Part shown: in pieces, positions 51,484 to 64,000 of the stretch
Layout of the letters: every line of letters begins with the position of its first letter
Position numbering within the stretch: the stretch's first letter is position 1
Origin: Xenopus tropicalis
Taxonomy: Eukaryota; Chordata; Amphibia; Anura; Pipidae
DNA: 64,000 bases
NCBI RefSeq assembly: GCF_000004195.4
Contig: NC_030681.2
Coordinates: 91,829,681-91,893,680, forward strand
Direction of reading: 5' to 3'
Notes under the pieces: generated by a model
What the model saw: the letters and a program-made list of their open reading frames with translations, nothing else
What the model was told of the DNA's origin: nothing
Database searches by the model: none
Position numbers and translations under genes: made by a program

Positions 51484-54400
51484 TAGATGTATTTCCATGT
51501 AAATTGTCAGTAAAAGTACTAGCTTACATTTTTTTTAATCAGTGCTCTTAATTTGCTGATTTTCAGTTTTAATGATTTACACAATGCAAATTTATTCCTA
51601 GAAACATGATGCAAGGGATTCAAGCTAATGAGAATCATCACATAATTCTTATACTATAAAAGTTCATCAAAGCTTATGTTGTTAAATGGCTAAAACAAAC
51701 AGTCATGCAGGCACCAAAAAATTCCCAGCAAGCAAGAGAAAAAACAAGATTAGTTCATGCAACTGCAAAGCATTATTTGGAGCAATGAAAATAAAAGTGA
51801 GAAATAAAAAAACTCAGCACCTCTTATGTTCCAGATGACAAGAAACGTTGGGTAGATATTCTGATTTCAATTTTAAAGCTATACAAGAAGTATGAGGCAA
51901 TGTAATGAAATTCGTTAATGAAAAAAATGATTTGCAATGTGAACAATATTTCTTTATGCATACTTCATGTATTTCGCAAACCCTTAAAAGTAGTGACTAA
52001 TCCACTGGAGTAAAAAACATTGTACAGTGCATTTACTGACCTTGACACAGTGAACAAAGTGCAGTTTTGGATGCAATCACCATGTTTTTTCCACATAATG
52101 CATTGGTTTAACCCAGAATGAATGTGCGCAATGAGGCCATTAAATTGGAACCAATTGTCCTGTGTCTGGTGCAACTGCATCGATTTGTCAAAGTGGATGC
52201 AACTATGCATGAGATCTCGTATTAAATCTGATGTCTGGCATTGATTCCAGTATTGGCTCATATTAGTTCTGGTGTTGCTGTGCCAATGATGTCTGCTTTC
52301 GTCTGCATTCTTTAGGTGCAAGGGCACTGCATCTATTGACACAGGGTGCTAAGGGAATAGCCTGGTCAAGTGGCGATGGTAGCTCCAGGGTTTGCACAAC
52401 ACTGTATGTCAATTGGCACAACAGCAATCAATTTGCAACTGCAGATAGGAAGGACTAATCACCCCGGCTTCAAAAATACCTTTAATGAAAGGCACAAATA
52501 GTTCTTTCTCTGTTTACAACTTTACATTCTCCCATCAAAACCGTGTCCCTGAGATGCTGCAGGTGACTGAAAAATATCCATTAAGAACGAAGGAAAGGAA
52601 ATATTTACAAGGGGATAGTCTTTTATCATTAGGCGTTTCTTTGGCGTTGTTCACGTGTTGGATGTCTTTTTAGTAAGAGATCATGTCTGTGGTTATAAAG
52701 ATGATTGGGAGATTATTATGAGCAGCTATGCCAACAATGCCAATCATGTGGGGGACTCTGGATTATCGGGCCAGTCTACTGCTTCCTGACTGTTATCCCC
52801 CACCTGGCACTATGTGGGTAGCCAGTGACAGCTCTGTGACGAGCTACTGGTGCAACAATTCTCAATAATAGTCAATAGTCCTTAACCAATTTGCTTTGTT
52901 GATACCGTTATGATGCTGTTATTTAATTTAAATTAAATTAGGGAAGCACTTCCTAAAGGCAAGATGGAAGCATCTTCTTTTTCACTCAAGATACCCAAGA
53001 TTCACAGGATATAGGTTTAGTAAACCATACAGACACATATGACACACACCTTTCTTATCTCTGCTCTCATGTCCATCCAAGCTCTCCAGTGTCCCTCTCT
53101 CCTATTATTTTCTACTTTTTAGGGCAATGACACACGGGGTGTTTTGTCACCCATGATAAATCTTGGCTACCACCAGTGACAAACCATCCCTTGTTTCCTT
53201 TTTGGCAGCTAAATGCAAGTTCCTTGAGAGGCAACTTCAGACTACTTGGGTAAGCATTTGCAGGAGAATAGTCTTCCCCAGTACGGGAGATTTATCACTG
53301 GCAACTAATCGCCTTGAATGTCATTACCCTCTCTCCATCTCACCACTTTGTTCTCACTCTTGCTTCTTTAGTTCTTTGTGTTTTGCCAGTTTCTGTTATC
53401 TTGTACTTTCCTGCACTTTCTTACCCTTCCAGTTCTTTTTTCCCTTTCTCTCTTATAACGATCCCTCTGTACCTCCTCTTTCTGTTCCCCCCTTTGCTCT
53501 TCCTTTTTATGAAGTATGCTCATCTCCAGTAAAACCATCATCCCTCTTTATTGAGCTTCACCATTCTCTCACCAACCACATCTTTCATCTTAGCTCTCCT
53601 CCACATCCGACTTTCTAACTTTTGCTTAACTAGGTGGTGGCGCAATTAATCCATAGCAGCCAGCTGGCTTGTAAGATATAATTTGACAGCTGAACAACAA
53701 AAACGTTAATGATTTAAAGACAAACAAAATAAGACCAGAAAATTGTCTGTATACCTCTGTATATATAATAAAAAAGGTGTAGGTAAACTATCCCTTTAAA
53801 GGATAAGTGAGCCTTTCATCATAAAATTCTCATAAAATCCTCTATTTAGCCCCCAGAATAACAGACCTTTATAAGCATCTGGTAGAATCACACAGAAGCG
53901 ATTTTTGGAGCCTCTCAGGCTCTTTAAAAGCTTTTTATACCAGTTTAGCCTGCATGTATCCAGGCATATCTAACTTTTGTTGGCCATCATCCATATCTCC
54001 AGTTCCTACTAGGAACTACTAGTCCTAAGTTACATGCCTTCTGCAAAAGCTGATTTCATAATAAGTTCATGATGCAAGTGCCAACACTTGTAAGAACAAT
54101 CTTGGGGGATTACAGGGACACAATGATAATTCAATTATAAACCTAAAAGAAACAGTAAGCAAGATGCATGATCTCGGCGACAACAGTAGAATGCTGTTTA
54201 AGTTCATGTGATAGAACTAGATGTTCTGATTTGCAATAAAAGCTATTTCACATCATTTATAAGAAAGAAGACCACTCTCAGAATGTGTATGTAGGCTGAC
54301 CCAAAGTAATGCCTTTTTTGTATAGCCCTGTTTCTGGTCTATTCTTGTTAGCCTATAATATGGGGTAATATAAAACTATATTGCTGTAATGTTCTATAAG

Positions 54401-56317
54401 TTCAGTTAGAGGGGAAAGCAAGTTGTATTGGATTTATCCACCTGTAAAGATCCTAATTAGGTTAAGGTGGGATTTCTGAATGGTAGTATAGGGACTACGT
54501 GGCTTATTTACTTAAACTGTGCCCAATAAAAAGATATTTACATAGCGCTTGTTCCTACCTTGCTCCAGCATGTCTTCTACGTGCAGGCCCAGAACTAGGG
54601 GGTAGGCAGAAAAGGCACCTGCCTAGGGCGCAACAGTGGGACTAAAAATGCCATATTTTATATACTGTACTTACTGCGCCAGCTCCATGACATATCAATC
54701 TCCATGACATACAGTAAATGGACTATTTTCCCCATAATTACAATTTGATATTAGGATACATTTATGTAAATTATGAAGTACATTAGATCCAAGCCCAAAT
54801 ATCTAGGATCCCAAAAAGGACAGGGACACGCTTACTAACCGACAGACCCCTGTCATAGTAGAGAGATACAGGCCCGGATTTGTGGTGAGGCCACAAAGGC
54901 CCGGGCCTAGGGCGGCACAAATGTAAGGGCCGCATGTCGCCTAAGCCACACAGTAATTTTGCTCACATACAGAGCAATGGGAACCTCTCCTCACTGCTCC
55001 TTATATAAGTTTAAATAGAAGCATGGAAGCGCTAATGCACATGCGCGGGGGGTCGTTACTGCACTTGCCAGGGGGTGGGGGAGGGAGGTGGTTATTGTGC
55101 AAATGGGGCGGCCCAACAACAAATCCGACGCTGGAGAGATACATGTATCACCTGTAACTCATAACTCTGTCACTCAAAACTTCTATACTTCTTTCAACTG
55201 GTCCCCAAGGTTAAGATTTTCCTTTGCAGAAACTCACTCCCATCACACAGTCCTTATGTTTAAAATGTAATTTGTCATTCTTACCTTTTTTCCTATCATC
55301 CTTCAAAGTTTTCTTGAAAGTTTGTCTCTGAAAGCAGATTTCAGCCTGAGACTCATTTTTTGTAATACAACTACCATCCCATTACATTGTAAGCAGAACA
55401 AAAAATGGTATTGATTCTATTATTTAAAAGCCTGTTATCCAGAAGACACTGTAAATACAGCTATGCGATTTCCTATTTTGTGCTCTGCAAAGGTACAGTG
55501 AAATCCCTGTTCTGGGAGACTGAAGAGCCAAGCACTTTGGATAATATATATTATACCTCATAATTTAGGGCCCCAAAACATTGGTAAGTTACCTATTCTA
55601 CCAAGATATATTGAAATTACTCATTCATTTGCATTTTGCTGGGCCCTTTATGCCCCGGGACACCTTGCAGCCAAAGCGTTTGCCTCCTCTGTAGTTATGC
55701 CCCTGGTGGAGCCAAAAATGTTTGGCCTATACAAATAAATCAGAGGAGGACCCAGAGGTCAACTGTAGTTAGTTAAATTGCTGTTTACAGTCCAAACAGA
55801 AGAGAGAATGTTTCAGTTGACTATTGACTATCAGTCTGTTTGGAACCCTCTCTACAGCTATACCTAGGAAGAGTTTTCACATAATTAACTCTTTACCACT
55901 TGTATTGAGATGAGTCAGATTTGATGACAGCAAATTAACTTCATCATATATATCATTAAAAAAACCCTTCCCTCATGTCTTTTTTGCACTGAATATAGGA
56001 TACACATTAGTACAAATCTCAATGCAATATTGGCATGTGATACCTGTATTACTACAGTGTATGACAGGAGATATAAAAAGCTGAGCTATCACGCTGTGAC
56101 ACTGTAATCCAATCCCCAGTGTAATTCTTCATGATCCTTTTGTTTATTCTCACCTCATAGGAAAAGAAAACAAGATCAAACTGTGATACTCCCGAATGTT
56201 TAGCGAGTGGGGCAATCATATATTTGATATTTGACATATATTTAATATGGCATATGGCATCAATATCAGACAAAATTGTTGCTTTGGGGCACACTTATAT
56301 TAAAAACATCTATTTAC
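51484..56317. other. KCNQ5 intron, no exon recognised
   Basis: 53110-53320 and 58280-58400 share TGACACA/GGGTNACCA-type pieces with GACAAATCNCCC and are probably old MITE scraps. 53330-53620 is pyrimidine-rich. 53790-53810 joins two T2-like ends. 54870-55130 carries a GGCCTAGGGCGGC repeat also seen at 46970-47210. No coding sequence was found. Confidence 0.4.
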
Positions 56318-56397
56318 CTTCAATTGTCAGATGTCCTGAAAACTCTTTATAGGCTGCTATTAAGGGAGCAGCACCATTGCAAAGATAATACAAAGTC

Positions 56398-59300
56398 CTG
56401 AGTTAAAACAAAACATTAGAACTGAAGGAATTTATTGCAGCTAAAACATGTTTATCTTAATGACTATTTGAACACAGGCTCATTTATCAACACTGGGCCT
56501 TGGTGAGTTGTCCTCAAAGTCGACTGCATCAGTGCTACTTTCTAATATACACTACTGTGTAAAATAAATGGTGATTTATAGCTGTGTATTTTCTTTAATG
56601 CCACCCGTCTATTATATTTTATGTGGTTATTTTATGCTGTTATATTAATGGTGTAATTTCATGTCAATGGGAACATTTTAGATGGCAAGTAAATGCCATA
56701 AAAAATATGATGATTTTTTTTGCCGGTGGATCACTGTTTTTAACACAGCATTTCAAGCAGCTGTGGCTTTTAACAATGACAGTTTATGTCAAAAACATAT
56801 AGACAGCTTGATAAATACAGCTTCTATTTACATGGTGATGCCTGGTAATTAGGTGGTGAGTTGTGGGGTATTCGGTTGCCTTTTTTTTTATGCTGCATGA
56901 TAAATGGGACTCTATAACTTTCGCCAACAGCAGTGGTTCCCGAACTATAAGGTGGGACCCTAGATGGGTTTAGAGCACTGCCTAGGGGAACCCACCCTGA
57001 AGGCCAGTTATGTGCTCTCCTAGCCATGCCAGGAAGAATACACTGAAAGTAAGTAATGAGAGTTTTAGAGTGATCACTTATTTTCAGCTCTAGATAATAT
57101 TTTTGGAACTGCAGTTAAAAGAAAAAGTTTGGGCCCCCCTTGCCAAATTACATGTTTGGTTACGTTTGTAAGTGAAAAGTAGCAATCAACTACTGCAGGA
57201 ATCAGTGTTAATAAACAGTGAATTTGCAAATGTTACTGCCTCTTTGAAATATTTCAGTACCTGCCACACTGGTTGTCCATAGGTTAATAGTAAGGCTGCA
57301 GCACCCCTTAATCCCTTAGATTTCCTTCTCCACTCCCCCCCCCCTAAGGAATTTGCTTTGATTTCTGGCTTGTGGGCATGCTCAGTTGTTCTAAGCTCAG
57401 ATTACTAAACACGCCCCCAGTCTAGCAGGAGTGAAGAAATGGCATTGCTGGTTCCCATAGAAACTCAGCTCTAGCTGTCTGCTTCAGTTTTTTTTCTCCT
57501 AACCTCCTCTCCTGAGCTCAGCTCTAACAAAGCAGAACTTTTATCAGAGACAGTTGTGCCTGTGTAAACCTGTATTCTTGATGAAATGTATGCTGAATAA
57601 GGGTCTGTGTGTGTGTATGCTGTTTGCAGATTTAAATATATCTGATTATGTATCAGAGGAAAAATGCTATTTGCTTTAGGAAAATGTGATGGTGCTGGCA
57701 ACGGAGGGGATATATGCAGTACAAATGATGCCATTTGGGTGAGGAGACATGCCCAACTGATATACATTGTAGGCAAATGTAGGCTTTACATGTCCTTTAA
57801 AACATCGGCACAAACGAGTACAAATAGTAGTTGCAAAAGTTCTGACACTGTTCTGCTTGTCCAGTGATAAGCACCGATTCTTGATTAGTTTCTACACAAC
57901 ATCTTTAGACCTAGTAATACAGAGAGTACTATCAACATGTTAGATTTGATTGTAATGTAATTAAAATCATTAATTTCTTTTAGAATAAGAGCAACTTGTA
58001 AAGGCTCATAGAGTTACTACGGAGCAACCTCTCAAGGAACTTCTTACATATTTTAAGATGAACTCATTTTGTGCACAACATAGCCATTATCTGTGTTTTT
58101 ACCATAAAGGAATGGAAAACTGTGATATCAATTTGCACTTGTATAAAAGGTCATGTTATGGCATTAGCAGATTCATATGCAAATATATCATATAACAGAA
58201 ATGAATTAAACTGTGCTGTCTATTACAGTAGATCTGTTACAAAGGATGTAGCGCAGTGCACACATTACTGCGTGTTGGATGTTTCTGTATTAGGCTAATG
58301 GCACATGAGATAATGGGAGATTTGTTGCCCGATGTTAAATCTGGGTTACCATTGGCGACAAATCTCCCTTAAATTATTTTCTACTGGCAATGAAGTAAAT
58401 TGCGGGGGGAAAGCACAGCATACAATATTTCTGTGAGTACCATGCTGTGCCCTTTCATAAAAAAACATAATTATTGTTTATTATTAAAAATGTGCTGTAA
58501 CTGCAAAGGAAAAATATGACAAAGATTATTTAGTATATTTCCCAATTTCCCCCATTAAGTTTTAGATTTTACCTTTTGGCTGCAACATTATGATTCTGCT
58601 TGCCCTTCTAGAAGCCCACAGGATAAGGCAGTTGCCAGTAAATAACATGCATATCAGACACATACATGCACACAGTGCTTCATGCTGGCTGCAGTCATTA
58701 ATAAATATTTAGGACCAACATACCACGAAACCCTAAGGGTCAGATATGCAAACGTATTATTAGCATGCAAACCTGTAGCTAGACACTTATAAGATCATAT
58801 CAGATTCCGGAACCTACTTTTGCAGGGACTTTATTTAACTAACATACTTTCTGCTGTATAATTCTAAGCATTAGATTGCAAGCTACCCTGATACAGTTAA
58901 TACAAAGCTGGAGCCTAATATTAACACGTATCTAAAAGCTACATACTTATTTTAAGAGCCAAACCCAGGGGCGGGCCAAGCCGATCGGGCGCCCTAGGCA
59001 ACCCAGTCGGCCCACTGGCAATGACAAGTGGCGGAGTCAATGACAAAGTAGCACTAGGGGTAGGCAGGAGAGGCTCCTGCCTGGTGCCCCTCAATCGTTG
59101 CGCCCTAGGCAGCTGCCTCTTCTGCCTACCCCTAGTTCCGGCCCTGGCCAAACCAACCAACCAACACATGCCAATATCCCAACGGAACAAAAGAACAGCA
59201 CATGAATAGCATCATGGGAAACCAGAGTACTTATTGGTCAGTAAAACTGTGCAATAGCAAATCCGTTTTTGCTTTGAAGTTTCTGTGCAATCGGTTTTAT

Positions 59301-59499
59301 AGTTTTGAATAGACTTATTGCATTGTCGATTAGCAATACATTATATAAGGTCTCTGTACCAGGCACCTTATAATGTAGAGGTCTTCTGGCCTTCATAGAT
59401 TTTATTACTATGACTTTTTGTTGTTGTAGAATTAAAGAGAACAATGCCTACTGCAGGATAACATCTTATTGCTTCTCTTTTTTTTCCTTTTTAACGTGC
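56398..59499. other. KCNQ5 intron, no exon recognised
   Basis: Nothing coding was recognised. 58960-59160 is a GC-richer repeat scrap with CGCCCTAGGCA twice (about 58988 and 59100, the latter as GCGCCCTAGGCAGC). Confidence 0.4.
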
Positions 59500-60030
59500 A
59501 CATTAGGATATCCTCTGGCAACTACATGATCACACATGCAGCTTTTACTCCATCATGAGTTGTTGGTACATCTGTACATGAACCATATGCACACACTGAA
59601 TTCCATTCTGCTCCCTCCCTGCAATTTAGATCAAGGTTCAGGAATGCAACTGTCATCATCAGCCCTCCTCCATAAGTCTTCCTTCAACTGCTATCAGCCC
59701 TTCCTCTTAAACTTAGCATTCTCCCTACCCTAAAACTGTATTGTTATGGTTACAGCTAGGGTAACAATCAGTGTGGATGATGCAGGAGGGCTGATATAGG
59801 ATAATGAAGAAGCATGAGAGCAGATAGTGGAAGATGGATGGAGGAGGGCTGACCAAACAGGCAGGACTCCTAATCACTAACAACTAATCCAAATTATAGG
59901 GTGTGGGCAGAACGAATTGCAATGCGTGTATAAGGTTCAAATAAAGATGTACCAATATCCAAGACCTGACACAGTAAAAGCTGCATGTGTGACCAATTGC
60001 CAGTGGATGTCCTAATATGTACAGTGTACA
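59500..60030. repeat. Inverted repeat, ~140-base arms
   Basis: ATCACACATGCAGCTTTTACT at 59530 (left arm) has its complement AGTAAAAGCTGCATGTGTGA at 59972 (right arm), and flanking sequence on both sides also pairs (GGATATCCTCTGGCAACT with AATTGCCAGTGGATGTCC). It is probably a decayed palindromic transposon. Confidence 0.65.
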
Positions 60031-60314
60031 AGTGGCCCTCCACATGATGTTGAACCTTAACTCATAATCACTGTAATCCACTAACAGCTAAATTGTGCCT
60101 AGCATTGGGTTATGCCAAGGAAAGGCTGCAATCAGTAGCACATCTATAGGTTGCCCATAGCTAGAATAAGATATAGATCAAAAATATAACCTATATGAGC
60201 ACATGCTTCATTATTTGGACTGTTAATGCAAAGGAACTCAGATGAACTATATACTAAAGAACACGGGGTAAGTAAAAGAGAAAAATGTAATCGGATCAAC
60301 ATTTACCTCCATAT

Positions 60315-60725
60315 GCAATAAAAGGCACCAAGTTTGTCTAGGTGCAGTAACCCATAGCAACCAATAAGATGTTTGCTTTTAAACAGATGACCAGTAAATG
60401 CTACCTGCTCATTGTTGCTATAGGTTACTGCAACTGGGCAAACCTAGTGCCTTTTATTACACCACCCCCACAGTAGAAGTCTTCGCTAAACACAAGCCCA
60501 GTAGAAAGGGTTTGAATGTGTGCTCTGTCTACAGTTTAATTTAAAATCAGGGTGGTTAACATAATAAAGGTCATAAAGGTTGCATAGACCTAGTGATCCA
60601 TAGCAACCCATCATATGGGTTGGTGCCCAGTAGCAACCAATCATATGGTAAACAGATGCCCGGTTAATACTAGCTAACTGTTTGCTATGGATTACTAGAC
60701 CTATGTGACTTTTATTACATTGCCC
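60315..60725. mobile_element. Two adjacent palindromic MITE-like copies
   Basis: 60315-60459 (AAAAGGCACCAAGTTTG...CAAACCTAGTGCCTTTTA) and 60560-60720 (ATAAAGGTCATAAAGGTTG...CCTATGTGACTTTTATTA) share the CATAGCAACCAAT core and its inverse, and are related but diverged. Confidence 0.6.
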
Positions 60726-63700
60726 ATATAATATTTGTTGCACTAAACAACACACTGAAATACTGTTTTATATTACATGAATTCCCTCCTGCTTGGTTTT
60801 AAAGCATGGCTAATGCAAATACTTTACATAATGAAGCCAGTGTATTACCCTATGCAGTTGTACTCAATATTAAGTAGATTGTATAGTATATATGCCCCGA
60901 TGAGTAGGACAGAGAAGCTAATAGATCGTTCATTATCCTAAGTACAGTACATTATCGGTACATATACAAGCTGTTATGATTGCAGAGAGTCATATCTTTT
61001 GACCTCTTCCCTTATTACTAGTTTTCATTTAATTTGTTTCCTTTTGCCTTCCCTGTATAATTGTCTGTAAGAAATTAATCTTTACATGCAGACATTAATG
61101 ATTTAGGATAACTGCTCAGAAGAAGAAACCCAAGATTTGACACAGTTTTGACACACCAGGTATATCCTGCTCTTAATCCCTTTGGACGCCAGTCATATGA
61201 ATGATCCCATCTGTTCAGTATCTGTTTTAGTTGTTGATATGTAGGGGCATTCTGTTTCCATCTCAAGAACAAGAGGGCAGCCCGGTTAAAAAGCCCATGC
61301 GTGCTGCAGTGCAGCTGTTTGTTGTAGGCCAGAAGTTTCTATTTATAAGACATCAGCATGTCTGGCCACCACATACTGCCAGATCACCATTCATTATTCC
61401 AGGCAGCAAGCAGCAGTGAACATTACAAGCAGTTTCAGAACCCTACACAAAAGAACAAAAGTTAAGGCCGCAGGAGGAAAAGGCACAGAATTGAAATTTC
61501 AAACTGCTAAGTCACTAATCATGCACCTGCTTTAGGTTGGCATTCTCAGAAATCACAGGAGCAGACAGGATGCTGAATACCTAGGTTTCCGAGAGGTGTA
61601 CATCCTGAAGAGCTTCTGCTTATTACTACAAAGCTTACTAGGAGTGAGGGGAAATACAGGATCAGGTTATAATGCAGTGAACTAATAACACATGGGTTAG
61701 GCCTTACCACATTTGACAATAGCTATAAATATTCTAAATAAAAAGCGTGCATGCTTTTAAACATAACATGGAAAATATGCCTTATTTATACGTAGGCTTT
61801 ATCCTACCATTTATTTCATTGTGTCTACAGGAATCTTCTTTTCTGCATACATGAAATTATAGGCAATTTCTGCCAATACCAAAACACCAGCAGCTCTTGT
61901 GGCTCTGAAGGAACAGTCACAGCAATAAATGAAAGTGATTTAAAGTAATTTAAACATAATTCATTTAGGGGTGCCCTGCAATGGTAAATTGGTGAGCTTG
62001 CTTCAGAAACATATAGTTTATATAAGCTACTGCTACTGTTGCTTTAAAAGGAAAAACCATATCACATGGTATATAGGAGGCTAATGGCAAATGAGTTGCT
62101 TTGACCTCTGCAGCTATCAGCCAGATAACAGCAGTGGTCCCATATTCTTGTCACCATTTCCAGTAGAAAACATGGTGCCTGAAGCACAAGTAGTGCATAA
62201 GAATTCCTGAACAGGCCCTATGGAAGCGCTGACTGTCAGAGAGGGATGTCTAAAATGCCTAAATGCAAATATTGAGAAAAAAGTAGATACAATAAAAATG
62301 TTCTTACTATTCAATGCTTTTATGTAAGGATAAATGCAATATAATGCCTTCCTATAAATAGAGTATATTTTCCCTTTTGTAATGTTAAGCACATATACAT
62401 TTGCTTATTGTCATGGTGCAAATTTGCTAAAGTGCTGCTGGGACTAACAAGAATCAGTTACTGCCTATCATTTTCCCCTCTCCACTAGAGTCACAGCTAA
62501 TTGCTGAGAGGGTGCTATAGGCAACTATTAACTATGCTTACAAGATTTGCACCATGCTAATGAAAAAGTATAAGTAGAATTAGTATTAAATACATATAAG
62601 GAGCCATATAATCATGTTAGCATTATTTAACAATCTTAAATATTAAATAAAACATACACCATCACTCCTAATTTATTACATTTGTCAGTAAATATTTGTA
62701 ACTGCTATAATTTATTTTCCAGTCAAATTCCCCTCTACAGAACAGTTGACAGGGCAGAGTTATTGCGAAGCACCACAACCCATTAATTTAAGCATTCAAT
62801 CAAGAACAGGGCTCATGGACTCATTTATTCATTATTTCATTCTATTGACAGAAAGATTTTCAAAAACATTTTGGGAAGCAGCAGGGACATAGTAGTATTC
62901 ATGGCAAATGATTTTACTGTTTGAAATTGTCATTGAAAGTGACAAACTGTAGAGCAAAAGGCTACCTACAATTGTATTACTTTCCAATGGAACAATACAG
63001 GAGACTGTAGTGGATAAATCTGCTCCATAAATAATCTTATTTTTTTATCTTTATTTATTTATGTAATGATTTATGTACATGTGTTTGTAAACCAACAAAA
63101 GACTCATGTCGTAAGTCACTGACAGATTTCACCAGCTCTAAATGGCTGATTCCATTCAGCAGTTTGCAGTATGCTACTCACAAACAGCATGGTGAGTTGG
63201 TAAAATATTTTGGACTGAAAAAAGCACATTTACGGTATTATGGTTTAAAAAGCAGTCAGCATTAGGTATACTAATATACTAGAGTATAGAGAGAATAAGG
63301 TATACTACTTTTTATAGGATGCTTGACCTATATCTGATGTACCCAAGCATTATTACAATATCTAGACTGGCTATGGTGAGGTTCAAATTCTTGCAACTAT
63401 TGCCCTAGTTGGTAGCTGTAATATACATCTAAAGCCCATTGTAAATTAAACAAATAAACAGTTTTTATTATTTTGTAACCATATACAATTGTGACTTCTT
63501 TTTAGACAAACACCCTCCTGCTGGACTGTACAGTCACCGATAAACATAATAATATAATACAATACAAAGTAACACCTGACACATGTTCCAGATGTAAGAA
63601 AGCAGTATAAGCAAAATGAACATTAGCCTGAAGTGCCAAAACAGGCATTTGTACTTCATGGGAATAGAAACTTGAAAACCTAGGGCAGCTCCCATTGGCC

Positions 63701-63907
63701 TCTCTACATGGCCTGCAAGTGGTCAGATCTTTCTGCATTTTCTCCTCTTTATGAATATCGGGAATTTGTATTTTTTAAACCATTATTTAAATTCATTGTA
63801 ATTAGCAAAAAAAATAAACCGTTGATAAATAACCCCCTTAGTTTGGTTTAAACAATTCCTTTATGGCTACGTATAGCAAAAGATAAAGAGGTCTGAAATG
63901 CTTTTTA
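60726..63907. other. KCNQ5 intron, no exon recognised
   Basis: 61909-62050 resembles a worn T2 MITE start (GGAACAGTCACAGCAATAAA). Otherwise AT-rich DNA without coding signal. Confidence 0.4.
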
Positions 63908-64000
63908 AAGGAAAAGTAACACCAAAAAATATTTTAATGTAATTAAAATATAATGTACCATTGCCCTGCAAGCCCTAAAAAAGAAGAGGTGCAGGTTACA
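63908..64000. mobile_element. T2-family MITE, left end, running off the window
   Basis: TTAAAGGAAAAGTAACACC with CATTGCCCTGCA matches the left part of the element at 17143-17567. Confidence 0.7.

Noticed and set aside
51965..52342. 125-residue minus-strand ORF inside the KCNQ5 intron
   Set aside because: No recognisable motif, and it does not match any KCNQ5 segment or phase.
53163..53618. 151-residue + strand ORF
   Set aside because: Pyrimidine-rich DNA gives Ser/Phe/Leu/Pro-rich frames; no domain, start context or splice support.
50893..64000. Upstream KCNQ5 exons (pore, helix A)
   Set aside because: I looked for the conserved AANLIQCVW and WKPHLKA segments on the minus strand and found none; they must lie outside the window.

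Overview
The window looks like a piece of a frog genome, most likely Xenopus. Coding DNA is sparse and split by GT-AG introns. Between the exons lie dense short inverted-repeat transposons, Penelope-like retroelements and a CR1-type LINE; several repeats have the TTAAAGG ends known from the Xenopus T2 (Kolobok) MITE family. I cannot separate X. tropicalis from X. laevis by reading alone.

Two cellular genes are present, pointing at each other. On the + strand, a complete five-exon CGAS gene (cyclic GMP-AMP synthase, the cytosolic DNA sensor) runs from the ATG at 8709 to the stop at 16201. All splice sites and phases agree and give 592 residues. The Gly-Ser motif, the three acidic metal ligands and the His-Cys-Cys-Cys zinc thumb are all intact. 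An ISRE-like element lies 25 bases upstream of the start codon. On the - strand, the last five coding exons of KCNQ5 (Kv7.5, an M-type potassium channel subunit) lie between 50892 and 31701. They encode the distal calmodulin-binding helix B, the tetramerisation helices C and D, and the long C-terminal tail. The channel pore exons lie beyond the right edge. The tail-to-tail order fits the mammalian neighbourhood, where both genes sit on the same chromosome arm in convergent orientation.

Layout: 1-2640, decayed Penelope-like element (PLE) with inverted terminal repeats and a nested palindromic MITE. 2640-3940, no gene seen. 3940-8090, a near full-length CR1-type LINE on the - strand with an intact SGNH-esterase ORF1 and a broken polymerase ORF; its 5' end points away from CGAS. 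8600-16410, CGAS. 16410-31700, intergenic, holding T2 and hAT MITEs, a second nested PLE (19150-21745), LINE scraps and a GGCACACACAGG-type minisatellite (22481-23090). 31701-50892, KCNQ5 3' exons, with introns full of MITEs, a palindromic PLE terminal-repeat insertion with a hammerhead-like core (35331-35758) and two CpG-rich terminal-inverted-repeat elements. 50893-64000, KCNQ5 intron with no convincing exon apart from one weak orphan candidate.

The features most worth following up are the CGAS gene with its repetitive lysine-rich N-terminus and ISRE, the hammerhead-ribozyme-like motifs recurring in PLE terminal repeats, and the long hairpin-forming MITEs lying within 100 bases of KCNQ5 exons.
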